Source of the DNA: an uncultured Zetaproteobacteria bacterium | GTDB taxonomy: Bacteria > Pseudomonadota > Zetaproteobacteria > Mariprofundales > Mariprofundaceae | DNA length: 22,644 nucleotides | Reading direction: 5' to 3' | Assembly: GCA_913056285.1 (NCBI GenBank) | Contig: CAJXNE010000008.1 | Span: forward strand, 1 to 22,644 | In this document: piece by piece, positions 1-7,661 of the stretch | Numbering within the stretch: position 1 is the stretch's first letter | How the letters are laid out: every line of letters starts with the position of its first letter | The notes under the pieces: generated by a model | What the model was told of the DNA's origin: nothing | The model's database searches: none | What the model saw: the letters and a program-made list of their open reading frames with translations, nothing else | Position numbers and translations under genes: made by a program

Positions 1-937
1 CGGCATGAATGCGAGCATCCAGCCCCGCGCGGCGTATTCGACTGGCGGCGCGCAGGGCTTCAGTCAACAGCAGCGGCCAGGCTGTGGTAGCAGTTTCAGG
101 GCATGCTTGCAGGCGATCCATAAGACAGGCAGATAATGCAATCAATAAGCCGCCCGATGCAGGAGGCGGATTGGTCAGCAGTGTGCCGCCAAATACATGC
201 GCCGATAAAGGCGTTCGAATATTGACCTGCTCTGCCCGCATATCTTCGATGCCAAGCAATCCGTGCGGTGTACAGGCCGATACGATCGCCCTGGCAAGAT
301 CGCCATGATACATCTCGTCAATGCCCTCAATGGCAAGCATTTCCAGCGTATTGGCCAGATCGGGGTTGCAAAAATCATCACCCTCCCTCAGGCATTCACC
401 TGTCGGCGCATGCAATGATTTGCATGTGCTGGTTTGGCTCAGAATGGGTTGCAGCAGGTGGATAAAGGAAGCCTGCAAGCGATTCAGGCGGATGCCGTTT
501 TTGGCTGCATCTATGCCGGGTGCAAGTGCTTCGCGGAGTGGCAGTTTGCCATGACGCCGATGCGCTTCAAACAGCATGGCCAGCAACGATGGCGTGCCAA
601 CCGAACCCTGACCGACATGAAAGGTTTGTACGCTATCACCGAAATCAATGGGGACAGCTTTCAGTTCAGCCTTGAATCCCGGCGGGCGGAAACCGCATGG
701 CATGCGCGCAAAACCATCGTATAGCAGTGCAGGCTGTTGGGAGGATTGTCGGGCCGGGGCGACCAGCATAAAGCCGCCGCCGCCAGCTGCAGTCAGTACC
801 GGTTCTGCACAAAATGAGGTGGTGACGGCGGCAATAGCCGCATCTACCGCATTGCCACCTGCACGCAACGTCGCGGCTCCTGCATCCGCGGTGCTTTTGT
901 GTCCGGCAGCAATCATGCCGTATTTGGTCGGATGCAT
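1..937 (-). CDS. Gamma-glutamyltransferase family protein, N-terminal part (runs off window start)
   Basis: The reading frame is open from an ATG at 937 to the window edge, about 312 residues. It begins MHPTKYGMIAAGHKSTADAG and continues with LRAGGNAVDAAIAA and then AAGGGGFMLV. These are the hallmark N-terminal blocks of the gamma-glutamyltranspeptidase (Ntn-hydrolase) family, which hydrolyses or transfers the gamma-glutamyl group of glutathione and related peptides. The self-cleavage site and catalytic threonine lie in the C-terminal half, outside the window, so activity cannot be judged. There is no signal peptide, unlike periplasmic E. coli Ggt; a cytoplasmic YwrD-like role is possible. 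The start lies 13 bp after the stop of the SPOR gene, with only a weak GGAC-like ribosome site, so co-transcription is likely. Family assignment is firm; the substrate is not known. Confidence 0.88.
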   Translation of the reverse strand, partial: MHPTKYGMIAAGHKSTADAGAATLRAGGNAVDAAIAAVTTSFCAEPVLTAAGGGGFMLVAPARQSSQQPALLYDGFARMPCGFRPPGFKAELKAVPIDFGDSVQTFHVGQGSVGTPSLLAMLFEAHRRHGKLPLREALAPGIDAAKNGIRLNRLQASFIHLLQPILSQTSTCKSLHAPTGECLREGDDFCNPDLANTLEMLAIEGIDEMYHGDLARAIVSACTPHGLLGIEDMRAEQVNIRTPLSAHVFGGTLLTNPPPASGGLLIALSACLMDRLQACPETATTAWPLLLTEALRAASRIRRAGLDARIHA

Positions 938-950
938 GCTCTGACGTCCG

Positions 951-1481
951 TTAATGGTGGACAATAAAGCCCTTTTTTTTGATTCTGCCTTGAATGGATT
1001 TCAACAATGTTTCAGCCTCATTCCGTGTTTGTTTCGGCCCGACCAGAACCGCATGCAAGCCACCCTTTGTTGGTGAGATAACGCTATGCCAGCCCTTTCG
1101 TTTGATCTGGTCAGCCAAACCCCGGGCGCGTGGGTGTTCCTTAAAAGCGCCGAGTTGAACATAAAACCCACCGGAAATATGCTCTGTTTTTGCTGCTGAT
1201 GTCGGTTTGTCTGTTTCATGAACCGTCGGTGCTTTAGCTGGCGGTGAAACACGGGTTGGTTTTTTGGCTTGTTTGATATGCATTTTGCGTTGGTGTGCGG
1301 TTGCGTGTTTTGCCGGCTCGGATGGGACGAGTGTGGCGACCTGTTTCTGTTTTGGTGCGGAGAAATCAAACCATTCAGGTCGGGCAGAGGCCAGCACTAC
1401 CAGAATGATACAGCATGCGGCAATGCCCCATGCCATACGCTGTTCGAGCAATGATGCCTGCCAATTAGCGGATTCTGACAT
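951..1481 (-). CDS. SPOR-domain membrane protein
   Basis: The protein has 176 residues. One hydrophobic segment at about residues 17-34 (MAWGIAACCIILVVLAS) follows a short cytoplasmic tail, giving a single-pass N-in topology. Residues about 40-95 form a basic, Pro/Ala/Lys-rich linker. The last 73 residues form a SPOR domain, seen as YVQLGAFKEHPRARGLADQI followed by a second half ending in AVLVGPKQTRNEAETLLKSI. SPOR domains bind denuded glycan strands of peptidoglycan, often at the septum, so the protein is probably a periplasmic wall binder anchored in the inner membrane (DedD/FtsN-like architecture). It starts 13 bp after the response regulator stop, with no clear Shine-Dalgarno, and so may rely on coupling. 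Position after an M23 peptidase and a regulator suggests a cell-wall unit (inference). Confidence 0.85.
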   Translation of the reverse strand: MSESANWQASLLEQRMAWGIAACCIILVVLASARPEWFDFSAPKQKQVATLVPSEPAKHATAHQRKMHIKQAKKPTRVSPPAKAPTVHETDKPTSAAKTEHISGGFYVQLGAFKEHPRARGLADQIKRKGWHSVISPTKGGLHAVLVGPKQTRNEAETLLKSIQGRIKKKGFIVHH

Positions 1482-1494
1482 CAGTCAGAGGTAT

Positions 1495-1878
1495 TTATGA
1501 ATTGCCGAGTAGTTCATCCAGCTTTTCAACAAAGCTGTTATAACGGAACGGTTTTTGCAGGACATTGAATGCTTTACCGGGAAAGCGTTCATATAAATCT
1601 TCGGGGTAGCCGGTGACGAATATGATATTTTTCACCACATCCGGATTAACCTGCTCCAGTGAACTGTAAATCTCATCGCCGGACAACCTTGGAATGCGCA
1701 CATCGAGCAGTATAACTTGGTAATCGTTACCGTGAGCAGTCAGCTCAAACAGGCTTTGAACCGGATCGCCCATGCTGACGACTTCACCCTCGATGCCTTT
1801 TTCAGCGACATAGCGATTGAGAAATGCGGACAAAATGCCCTGAACGGAATCTTCATCATCAATAATCAATGCTTTCAT
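1495..1878 (-). CDS. Single-domain response regulator (receiver only)
   Basis: The protein has 127 residues, all of one CheY-like receiver domain with no output domain. The acidic pocket is D7/D8, the phospho-acceptor is D59 (in ILLDVRIPRLSG), the switch threonine is T89 (VTG) and the conserved lysine is K109 followed by proline. All key residues are present, so it should be phosphorylated by a histidine kinase and act through protein contacts, like CheY or a relay protein. An AGGAG ribosome site lies 7 nt before the ATG. It sits 42 bp after the M23 peptidase stop and 13 bp before the SPOR gene. No cognate kinase is adjacent; the hybrid kinase at 16883-19156 is too far away to claim as partner. 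Confidence 0.9.
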   Translation of the reverse strand: MKALIIDDEDSVQGILSAFLNRYVAEKGIEGEVVSMGDPVQSLFELTAHGNDYQVILLDVRIPRLSGDEIYSSLEQVNPDVVKNIIFVTGYPEDLYERFPGKAFNVLQKPFRYNSFVEKLDELLGNS

Positions 1879-1886
1879 GGTACTTA

Positions 1887-1922
1887 CTCCTGCGTTTTAA
1901 CCTGTGTTTCAACCTGTGTTTC
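1887..1922. repeat. Three 12-bp tandem units in the response-regulator leader
   Basis: Read on the minus strand there are two identical GAAACACAGGTT units (1911-1922 and 1899-1910), followed by a diverged third unit AAAACGCAGGAG (1887-1898). The third unit carries the AGGAG ribosome site of the response regulator gene. The first unit overlaps the last two bases of the M23 gene stop codon. This looks like a local tandem duplication; any effect on translation is inference. Confidence 0.8.
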
Positions 1923-2769
1923 AAGGTGCAGCGTTTTTGCCTGGCGTTGTTTTTACCGGCTTTGGCAACATACTGTCCGGATTAACGCGGGCATTATTAA
2001 AACGCACCCCCCAGTGCAAATGCGGCCCCGTCGCCCGGCCAGTGGCACCAACCTCGCCAATCTTCCCGCCGGTTTCAATCCAGTCGCCTTTTTTTACAGC
2101 CGTTGCCTGCATATGCGAATAGACGGACACTAGCCCATTGCCATGGCCGATGGCTACCGTTTTGCCATTGAGATACATATCGGCGACAAGCAGTACGCGC
2201 CCGGCCAGCGGCGCCTTGATGATGGTGCCGGCAGGTACAGCAATATCAATGCCCGAATGCGGTGAGCGTGGCTCGCCATTCACAAAACGCTGGGCACCGA
2301 ACGGGGTGGATACGATACCGTCGACAGGCCTGCTATGCATGACCATATCCGGGCTGGCATCGACTGCTACTTTATAGCTGGCTTTTAGCGCTTTCACTTC
2401 GGTGCGAATCCGGGTCAGGGTAGGTTTGTCGAACACAGCCATTTTTTTCGACACCTCAATATGAGATATGCGGAATGTTCCCTTCTCGACCAGCAGGAAA
2501 TCATTGGCTACCGTACCTTTGGCTGTTTTCCACATGATATTATATTTACCCGGCTTCTTTTTCAGATCGACGCCAACCCATCCGCGCCACTTGCCGCGCC
2601 CCAATGCTTTAAGCGGCCAGCTTTTGCCGAAACATGTCAGTGTCAGGGCGTTGCCGGTGTATGATGTTTCCATCGTTACCACATCACCTTGCGTGGCATG
2701 CCATTCGTTCGCCATCGCTGGCGTGACCCAGAGTGATAAAACAAATGCAATCAATAACGATATCTTCAT
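1921..2769 (-). CDS. Secreted M23 family metallo-endopeptidase
   Basis: The protein has 282 residues from the ATG at 2769, chosen because a purine-rich site (AGGGAAA) precedes it and a clear signal peptide follows: MKISLLIAFVLSLWVTPAMA, cleaved before NEWHA. The frame stays open upstream to 2856, but that stretch has no signal peptide or ribosome site. Residues about 21-100 resemble the beta-sandwich that precedes the catalytic domain in many M23 enzymes. The LytM/M23 domain spans about residues 145-265. Zinc ligands are visible: H171 and D175 (HSGID), and H252 of the HLH motif 250-252 with H250 as partner; H219 is also conserved. It should cut peptide cross-links of peptidoglycan in the periplasm. 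All metal ligands are present, so it is probably an active enzyme rather than an EnvC-type activator. Confidence 0.92.
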   Translation of the reverse strand: MKISLLIAFVLSLWVTPAMANEWHATQGDVVTMETSYTGNALTLTCFGKSWPLKALGRGKWRGWVGVDLKKKPGKYNIMWKTAKGTVANDFLLVEKGTFRISHIEVSKKMAVFDKPTLTRIRTEVKALKASYKVAVDASPDMVMHSRPVDGIVSTPFGAQRFVNGEPRSPHSGIDIAVPAGTIIKAPLAGRVLLVADMYLNGKTVAIGHGNGLVSVYSHMQATAVKKGDWIETGGKIGEVGATGRATGPHLHWGVRFNNARVNPDSMLPKPVKTTPGKNAAP

Positions 2770-2855
2770 ATCTGTTTCCCTTTTCCCCTCAGAGCGGGAT
2801 ATTGTTGACTTGGAAAATTCACAAGGCAAGCACGCGATGCGTTTGTTTGCTTGCA

Positions 2856-3170
2856 TTACGAACCTGAGTCGGTGACAGCATCAAATATTTCCAGCCTGGT
2901 CGGGCCGGCAAACCATTCTTTGGGCGTCTGCCCCGCCTTGGCGTGGGCTTGCCTGAATGAGTCGGATCGCGTCCATGCCTCAAAAGCCTGACGCGATTCC
3001 CACAGCGTCATGACGATATGTTGGTCGGAGGTGTTTTCCTGTGGCCTGAGTACGGCATTTCGGATAAATCCGGGTTCGCCGTCGACTAGCCCTGCGCGTT
3101 GCTTAAAACGGTTCTCAAAATCATCCCAGTGGGCGGGATCAATTGTAAATCGATTCATGGTTACAAACAT
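2856..3170 (-). CDS. IsdG/ABM-type haem-degrading monooxygenase
   Basis: The protein has 104 residues from the ATG at 3170, preceded by a GGAGAG ribosome site; the frame is open upstream to 3287 without support. It is a dimeric alpha+beta barrel (antibiotic biosynthesis monooxygenase fold) beginning MFVTMNRFTI. The residues that bind and oxidise haem in staphylococcal IsdI (N6, W66, H76) are matched here by N6, W66 (EAWTRSD) and H76 (FRQAHAKAG) at the same numbers, in the same order. That supports haem breakdown and iron release, or detoxification of haem, in the cytoplasm. It follows the hydrolase gene by 19 bp and is probably co-transcribed with it. No haem transporter or Fur box was recognised nearby, so its iron-supply role is inference. 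Confidence 0.82.
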   Translation of the reverse strand: MFVTMNRFTIDPAHWDDFENRFKQRAGLVDGEPGFIRNAVLRPQENTSDQHIVMTLWESRQAFEAWTRSDSFRQAHAKAGQTPKEWFAGPTRLEIFDAVTDSGS

Positions 3171-3189
3171 AGGCTCTCCATCGGTCTTA

Positions 3190-3900
3190 TTATTGTTGTA
3201 AAATCCAGTTGCCAATATCCTGATAGATGGGCATCGGGTCAAATTTACTGCGTGAGTGTAGCGGATTAAACCAGAAGTTTCTGCCAATCAGTTCAAAGTG
3301 GTCGCAGGGCAGTGTGGCGATATGCTTTCCCCAGGTCGCTGATTTGACGGAGACCTGTGCATCATTATCTCCCTCAATCTGCTGAATATAGCGTCCGTGA
3401 CGACGTACAATCCAGGGGTGGTCTGCAACAGGGCGTGCTGCGCAGTAGCTGCGATATATGATATCCGGGTGATTTGGAGTCTCTGCATTAAATGTCTGGA
3501 GTTTGCTTGTGGTCAAATCGCCAACGCCGGCAAACAGACGGATCGGAGAAAATCCCCGACAGACCAGATCAGCTGCAGGTGAACCATGGTGTGGTGTTGA
3601 CAGGGTGGTCAGGCTGGCTGTTTTATTGGCGCCGCCCTGCAGGGTGATCCAGCGGCGGGCATCGAGCCCGCCCATCGAATGGGCCAGTAAATGTAGCGGG
3701 CCGGATTCGGTTGCCAGTTGACGGGCCAGCGCACGGGCGCGTTGATCGATACTGCCGGCCCATGGCAATGATGGTGCCAACGTGCGCAGACCCATGCTCT
3801 CATAGAGTTGGCGCACGCCCCGAAAATATTCCAGCCATAATAATTTACGAAACCCGAACAGGCCGTGGATGAGGACAATCGTGGGCGGTGCCGTCATCAT
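3190..3900 (-). CDS. Alpha/beta hydrolase, lipase-like
   Basis: The protein has 236 residues. It starts MMTAPPTIVLIHGLFGF, where the HGLFG stretch is the oxyanion-hole motif of lipases. The nucleophile elbow is AHSMGG with S75. The acid is probably D180 (in EGDNDAQVSV) and the base H201 (in CDHFELIG), giving a full catalytic triad in family order. LSTPHHGSPAAD (99-110) matches the triacylglycerol-lipase style loop. There is no signal peptide, so it is probably cytoplasmic; the physiological ester is unknown. The start at 3900 or the next ATG at 3897 cannot be separated, since no good ribosome site is visible. It heads a likely two-gene unit with the haem monooxygenase. Confidence 0.85.
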   Translation of the reverse strand: MMTAPPTIVLIHGLFGFRKLLWLEYFRGVRQLYESMGLRTLAPSLPWAGSIDQRARALARQLATESGPLHLLAHSMGGLDARRWITLQGGANKTASLTTLSTPHHGSPAADLVCRGFSPIRLFAGVGDLTTSKLQTFNAETPNHPDIIYRSYCAARPVADHPWIVRRHGRYIQQIEGDNDAQVSVKSATWGKHIATLPCDHFELIGRNFWFNPLHSRSKFDPMPIYQDIGNWILQQ

Positions 3901-4018
3901 TGAGGGTTTTGCGACAAGTCATGATTGAGCTTGCGGACGGGTGCGCAAATCAATGGCCTGCACTGCAGGGTGTTGATGGGTAAGGAAAGGGTATATTGCA
4001 CTGTACACTTTCCGGTGA

Positions 4019-4046
4019 GTAAAAAGGCCATGGATGGACTTTTCAC
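4019..4046 (-). terminator. Hairpin after purF, probable terminator
   Basis: Downstream of the purF stop the minus strand reads GTGAAAAGTCCA, a 4-nt loop TCCA, then TGGCCTTTTTAC. The nine-base core arms pair with one mismatch, and a run of five T closes the structure. This fits an intrinsic terminator for cvpA-purF. The remaining 158-bp gap (3901-4058) holds nothing else I recognise. Confidence 0.5.
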
Positions 4047-4058
4047 GACGTCATCAAG

Positions 4059-5504
4059 TTATTTGCGGCTGTGAATATGCAACAACGACATTTGGGGGGA
4101 ACGCTGCTTCTCAACCGGCACAGGATAGTCGCCGGAGAAACAGGCGTCGCAATGGACGGAGCGGGGCTTACCGACCGCACGGTACATGCCTTCAAAGCTG
4201 ACAAAGGCCAGCGAATCTGCGCCAATGGCTTTGCGCATGGCTTCGAGATCCATTTTGTTGGCCATAAGCTCATCGGCATCAGGCGTATCAACCCCGTAGA
4301 AGCAAGAATGTTTGGTTGGTGGGCTGGAAATACGCAAATGAATTTCTTTGGCGCCGGCGGCACGCACCATTTCAACAATCTTGCGGCTGGTGGTGCCGCG
4401 CACAATCGAGTCATCGACCAGGATTACGCGTTTACCCTTAATCAAGTTACGGTTCGGATTGAGTTTTAATTTGACGCCGAAATTACGAATGGATTGTTTC
4501 GGCTCAATAAAAGTTCGACCGACATAATGATTGCGGATCAACCCCATCTGGAACGGGATACCGGCAGCTTCGGCAAAGCCCATGGCCGGTGGCACGCCGG
4601 AATCGGGCACCGGAATAACCAGGTCGGCTTCGACAGGCGATTCCTTGGCCAGTTCGACGCCAATCTGATAACGCGCCTGATAGACATTGACGCCCTCCAG
4701 TGTGGAGTCCGGGCGGGCAAAATAGACGTATTCAAATACGCAGAATTTGGATTCGATGTTCTGGAACGGGTGCAGGCTTTCCAAACCATTCTCATCAATC
4801 ACGACCATTTCACCCGGTTCAACATCGCGTACATAGGTGGCGCCGACCAGGTCGAAAGCGCAGGTCTCGGAGGCCAATACCCATGAATCATCCAGTTTAC
4901 CCAGCACCAGCGGGCGAATGCCGTGGCGATCACGCATGCCAACCAATCGCTTCTCGGCCAGCACCAGCAATGAAAAGCCGCCGTTTAGCTCGCTGACTGC
5001 ACCTGCAAGCCGTTCTTTCATGCTCGATGCCTGGCTTCTGGCTACCAGGTGAATCAGCACTTCGGTGTCGGAGGTGGACTGGAAAATCGAGCCTTTTTTC
5101 TCCAGCTGCTTGCGTAGTTCCGGCGCATTCACAATATTGCCGTTGTGGCACATTGCGATGCCGCCGTGGGCGTATTCATAGGAAAAAGGCTGGCAATTGC
5201 GCAGGCCGGATTCGCCCGAGGTGGAGTAGCGCACATGGCCGATGCTGTGTGATCCACTCAGGGTTTTGAGGTCCGATTTCTGGAAAATATCAGCCACCAG
5301 GCCCATGCCGCGGTGGGTATAAAAACTGTGGCCATCGGTGCTGACAATACCAGCTGATTCCTGGCCGCGATGCTGTTGAGCATAGAGGCCGAGGTAGGTC
5401 AGGTTGGCGGCCTCGGGGTGGTTGAATACGCCGAATACGCCGCATTCGTCATGGAAGTGGTCGTGGCTATCGGAATCAATAAGCATGTGACTGCACTCGC
5501 TCAT
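4059..5504 (-). CDS. purF: Amidophosphoribosyltransferase
   Basis: The protein has 481 residues and catalyses the first committed step of purine synthesis: PRPP plus glutamine to 5-phosphoribosylamine. A propeptide of about 20 residues ends before the catalytic C21 (DECGVFGVF), so self-processing is expected. The glutamine amidotransferase domain covers about 21-255 (HRGQESAGIV, NGNIVN), and the phosphoribosyltransferase domain has the PRPP loop VILVDDSIVRGTT (360-372). C255, C401, C452 and C455 match the four [4Fe-4S] ligands of the Bacillus enzyme, so this is the iron-sulfur, Bacillus-type form rather than the cluster-free E. coli form. The ATG at 5504 overlaps the cvpA stop (ATGA). AGGAG abuts that ATG directly, so an internal start at 5486 cannot be excluded; both leave a propeptide. 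Confidence 0.97.
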   Translation of the reverse strand: MSECSHMLIDSDSHDHFHDECGVFGVFNHPEAANLTYLGLYAQQHRGQESAGIVSTDGHSFYTHRGMGLVADIFQKSDLKTLSGSHSIGHVRYSTSGESGLRNCQPFSYEYAHGGIAMCHNGNIVNAPELRKQLEKKGSIFQSTSDTEVLIHLVARSQASSMKERLAGAVSELNGGFSLLVLAEKRLVGMRDRHGIRPLVLGKLDDSWVLASETCAFDLVGATYVRDVEPGEMVVIDENGLESLHPFQNIESKFCVFEYVYFARPDSTLEGVNVYQARYQIGVELAKESPVEADLVIPVPDSGVPPAMGFAEAAGIPFQMGLIRNHYVGRTFIEPKQSIRNFGVKLKLNPNRNLIKGKRVILVDDSIVRGTTSRKIVEMVRAAGAKEIHLRISSPPTKHSCFYGVDTPDADELMANKMDLEAMRKAIGADSLAFVSFEGMYRAVGKPRSVHCDACFSGDYPVPVEKQRSPQMSLLHIHSRK

Positions 5505-6094
5505 CTCCTGTTATTATCGATGATGGATTTCAGGGCATTTTTATCCTTGATCGGAATAATATCCTGCAAGCGGGCATTGGTTGCCTGCGGAGACGGATAT
5601 TTTGCGCCGCCCTGTCTGGAAAAAGGGTATCCCTGTGGGATCATGCCACCAAGCATATCGCCCAGTTCAATCGCATAGGGGGCAAGCTGACTTTTTTTGA
5701 GCCACGATGCATCGGGGCGGGTGTAGGATGTATAAACGAGGAAACAGAGCGCAATTAGCAGCATGCCACGTGCAGCACCAAAAAAGACGCCCAGGGTGCG
5801 ATCAGTTGCTGTCAGGGCGGCCAGGTCGACCAGGCGGCGGATAATGGCGCCGACCAGCCCAACGAGGATCATCACAATGACAAACACCAGTGCGAAACCG
5901 GCGACATCGGCGCCGGTAGGGTTGGTGATCCACTGGCTGAGGAAATCGCCGGTGCGGCCGGATAATCGACTGGCAATCAGGAATGCCGCGACCAGACCAG
6001 TCAGTGAAATAATTTCGCGGACAAAGCCGCGCCATAACGATAATACCATCGATAATCCAACGATGGTGATCAGAATATAATCAACAAAGTTCAA
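5501..6094 (-). CDS. cvpA: CvpA family membrane protein
   Basis: The protein has 197 residues starting at a TTG at 6094, chosen because GAGG lies about 6 nt upstream and the next in-frame Met is 15 residues in. It has four hydrophobic segments in the order expected of CvpA: NFVDYILITIVGLSMVLSL, then IISLTGLVAAFLIAS, FALVFVIVMILVGLVGAII and AARGMLLIALCFLVYTS, with the conserved WRGFVREI between the first two. The C-terminal 60 residues are soluble. CvpA is an inner-membrane protein known from colicin V production and from cell-envelope stress phenotypes; its molecular function is unsettled. It overlaps purF by 4 nt, the same order as in enterobacteria. The 111-bp leader upstream contains a large inverted repeat. 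Confidence 0.93.
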   Translation of the reverse strand: MNFVDYILITIVGLSMVLSLWRGFVREIISLTGLVAAFLIASRLSGRTGDFLSQWITNPTGADVAGFALVFVIVMILVGLVGAIIRRLVDLAALTATDRTLGVFFGAARGMLLIALCFLVYTSYTRPDASWLKKSQLAPYAIELGDMLGGMIPQGYPFSRQGGAKYPSPQATNARLQDIIPIKDKNALKSIIDNNRR

Positions 6095-6124
6095 GTCAGC
6101 CCTCGATTTTGTTCAGGTTAACGC

Positions 6125-6184
6125 GCATGGACTTTTTCCACCCCGTGATATGAAATATTATCATGGGGTGGAAAAAGTCCATGC
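6125..6184. repeat. 60-bp near-perfect inverted repeat between radA and cvpA
   Basis: The left arm 6125-6150 (starting GCATGGACTTTTTCCACCCC) and right arm 6159-6184 (ending GGGGTGGAAAAAGTCCATGC) are 26 bp each. They differ at one position, a G/T that can still wobble-pair in plus-strand RNA, around an 8-nt loop. It lies 22 bp after the radA stop and about 20 bp upstream of the cvpA ribosome site. The T-run is inside the stem, so it is not a textbook intrinsic terminator. It could end radA transcription, shield the RNA 3' end, or be a dispersed palindromic element. Confidence 0.9.
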
Positions 6185-6205
6185 AAGCACGTTGTTTGTT
6201 TCATG

Positions 6206-7591
6206 CTATATTTTCTGCGCTGCTTCGGACAAATGTCTGACGCCAGTCAGGACAAGCGGTGTTGCTGTTTCGCTGCGTATATTAGCAACGATATTGGCCT
6301 TCTGCACCCTTCCATGATTTTCAGTCGGCAGCAGCAATCGTGAGAAGCCCAGATTGGCCGCTTCTCTGGCTCTGGCTTCCGGCAGTCCGACCGGTCGCAC
6401 TTCGCCGGTTAAACCCACTTCGCCGAATACGGCAATATCTTCTGGAACTGCTTTTTCCTGATAGGCTGAAACCATGGCCAGCAATACAGCCAGGTCGGCA
6501 GCAGGCTCTGCCACGCGCGCGCCGCCAGCGATATTAATATATACATCATGTTGCGATAGCGGCAGGCCGATGCGCCGTTCCAGCACTGCAGTGAGCATGG
6601 CGATGCGTCCGGCATCGACACCTACAGCAGAGCGTTTCGGGGTGGCATATACAGTCGGTGCAATCAGCGCCTGAACCTCGACCAGCAAAGGGCGCGTACC
6701 CTCCATACAGGCCAGCACCACCGAACCGGGCGTATCCTTGGCGCGCTCAGCCAGAAACAGGCGCGAAGCATCGCGGATGCCAATCAGTCCTGCATCGGTC
6801 ATCTCAAATACGCCGATTTCGCCCGCTGGCCCGAAACGATTTTTTACGGCACGCAGAATGCGGTGAGCATGGCCGCGATCGCCCTCGAAATAAATGACCG
6901 CATCGACCATGTGTTCGAGTACGCGCGGGCCGGCCAGCGCCCCTTCCTTGGTGACATGGCCGACCAGAATCAGGGCATGTCCATGTTGTTTGGCATTCTT
7001 AATCAGATTGGCCGAACAATCGCGCACCTGCGATACCGTGCCCGGTGCGCTGGTTAAACGATTGCTTACGGTGGTTTGAATCGAATCGACGATGACAGCA
7101 GAGGGTTTTATTTTGTCTATCGTAGCCAGCATCGATTCCAGTTCACAGGCGGAGATTAATAGCAAATCATCATGCAAGGCATCAATGCGTTCGCCTCGGA
7201 GATGCACTTGTTGCACCGATTCCTCGCCGGTAATATAGAGTACCGGGCCGCCCTGTTTATGATTTGCCAACCTGGCGGCGGCCTGAAGCAATACAGTGGA
7301 TTTTCCAATGCCGGGGTCGCCGCCGATGAGTACAGCAGAGCCGGGCACCAGACCGCCGCCGAGTACACGGTCCAGTTCTTCAATGCCGGTGGAGCTGCGG
7401 GGGCAGTCTTTGCCGCTGATGTCGGTGATTGAAGCAGCAGGCAGCACTTTACCCTTGCCCGCCGCACGGGCGGTTGCTGATTCAATCACCTGCTCAGAGA
7501 TCGAATTCCAGTCGCCGCAATCCGGGCATTGCCCTATCCACTTGCGATGTTCAGCGCCGCAGCTCTGGCAGACAAACAGTGATTTAGCCAT
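6206..7591 (-). CDS. radA: DNA repair protein RadA
   Basis: The protein has 461 residues, the usual length. The N-terminal zinc finger is C8, C11, C22, C25 (FVCQSCGAEHRKWIGQCPDC). The RecA-like ATPase core has the Walker A GGDPGIGKST (90-99), Walker B ending at D169 (SAVIVDS) and the RadA signature KNRFG at 250-254. The C-terminal part from about residue 285 is the Lon-protease-like ring domain without an expected protease function. RadA is a branch-migration helicase-type factor that processes recombination intermediates with RecA in the cytoplasm. The ATG at 7591 is the natural start for the finger; its ribosome site is weak. It precedes cvpA-purF on the same strand, separated by the inverted repeat. 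Confidence 0.97.
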   Translation of the reverse strand: MAKSLFVCQSCGAEHRKWIGQCPDCGDWNSISEQVIESATARAAGKGKVLPAASITDISGKDCPRSSTGIEELDRVLGGGLVPGSAVLIGGDPGIGKSTVLLQAAARLANHKQGGPVLYITGEESVQQVHLRGERIDALHDDLLLISACELESMLATIDKIKPSAVIVDSIQTTVSNRLTSAPGTVSQVRDCSANLIKNAKQHGHALILVGHVTKEGALAGPRVLEHMVDAVIYFEGDRGHAHRILRAVKNRFGPAGEIGVFEMTDAGLIGIRDASRLFLAERAKDTPGSVVLACMEGTRPLLVEVQALIAPTVYATPKRSAVGVDAGRIAMLTAVLERRIGLPLSQHDVYINIAGGARVAEPAADLAVLLAMVSAYQEKAVPEDIAVFGEVGLTGEVRPVGLPEARAREAANLGFSRLLLPTENHGRVQKANIVANIRSETATPLVLTGVRHLSEAAQKI

Positions 7592-7633
7592 GTTGCCGAG
7601 TGTAACCGGAAATCAGGGCGACTCCATCAGAAA

Positions 7634-7661
7634 CTTATATGTGAGGGAGCAGGTCGACAAA
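7634..7661 (-). promoter_or_regulatory. Candidate sigma-70 promoter for radA
   Basis: On the minus strand TATAAG (7634-7639) is a 5/6 match to the -10 box, with TTTGTC (7656-7661) 16 bp upstream as a weak -35. It would start transcription about 35-40 nt before the radA ATG. The -35 is poor, so confidence is modest. Confidence 0.35.

Noticed and set aside
1495..1878. Receiver protein as the partner of the hybrid kinase at 16883-19156
   Set aside because: They are 15 kb apart with other operons between; nothing in the sequence links them.
2770..2856. N-terminal extension of the M23 peptidase frame
   Set aside because: It would bury the signal peptide at residue 30 and has no ribosome site; the ATG at 2769 has both.
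4494..4886. Open frame antisense to purF
   Set aside because: It is fully inside the conserved purF gene on the other strand, with no domain, ribosome site or independent promoter.
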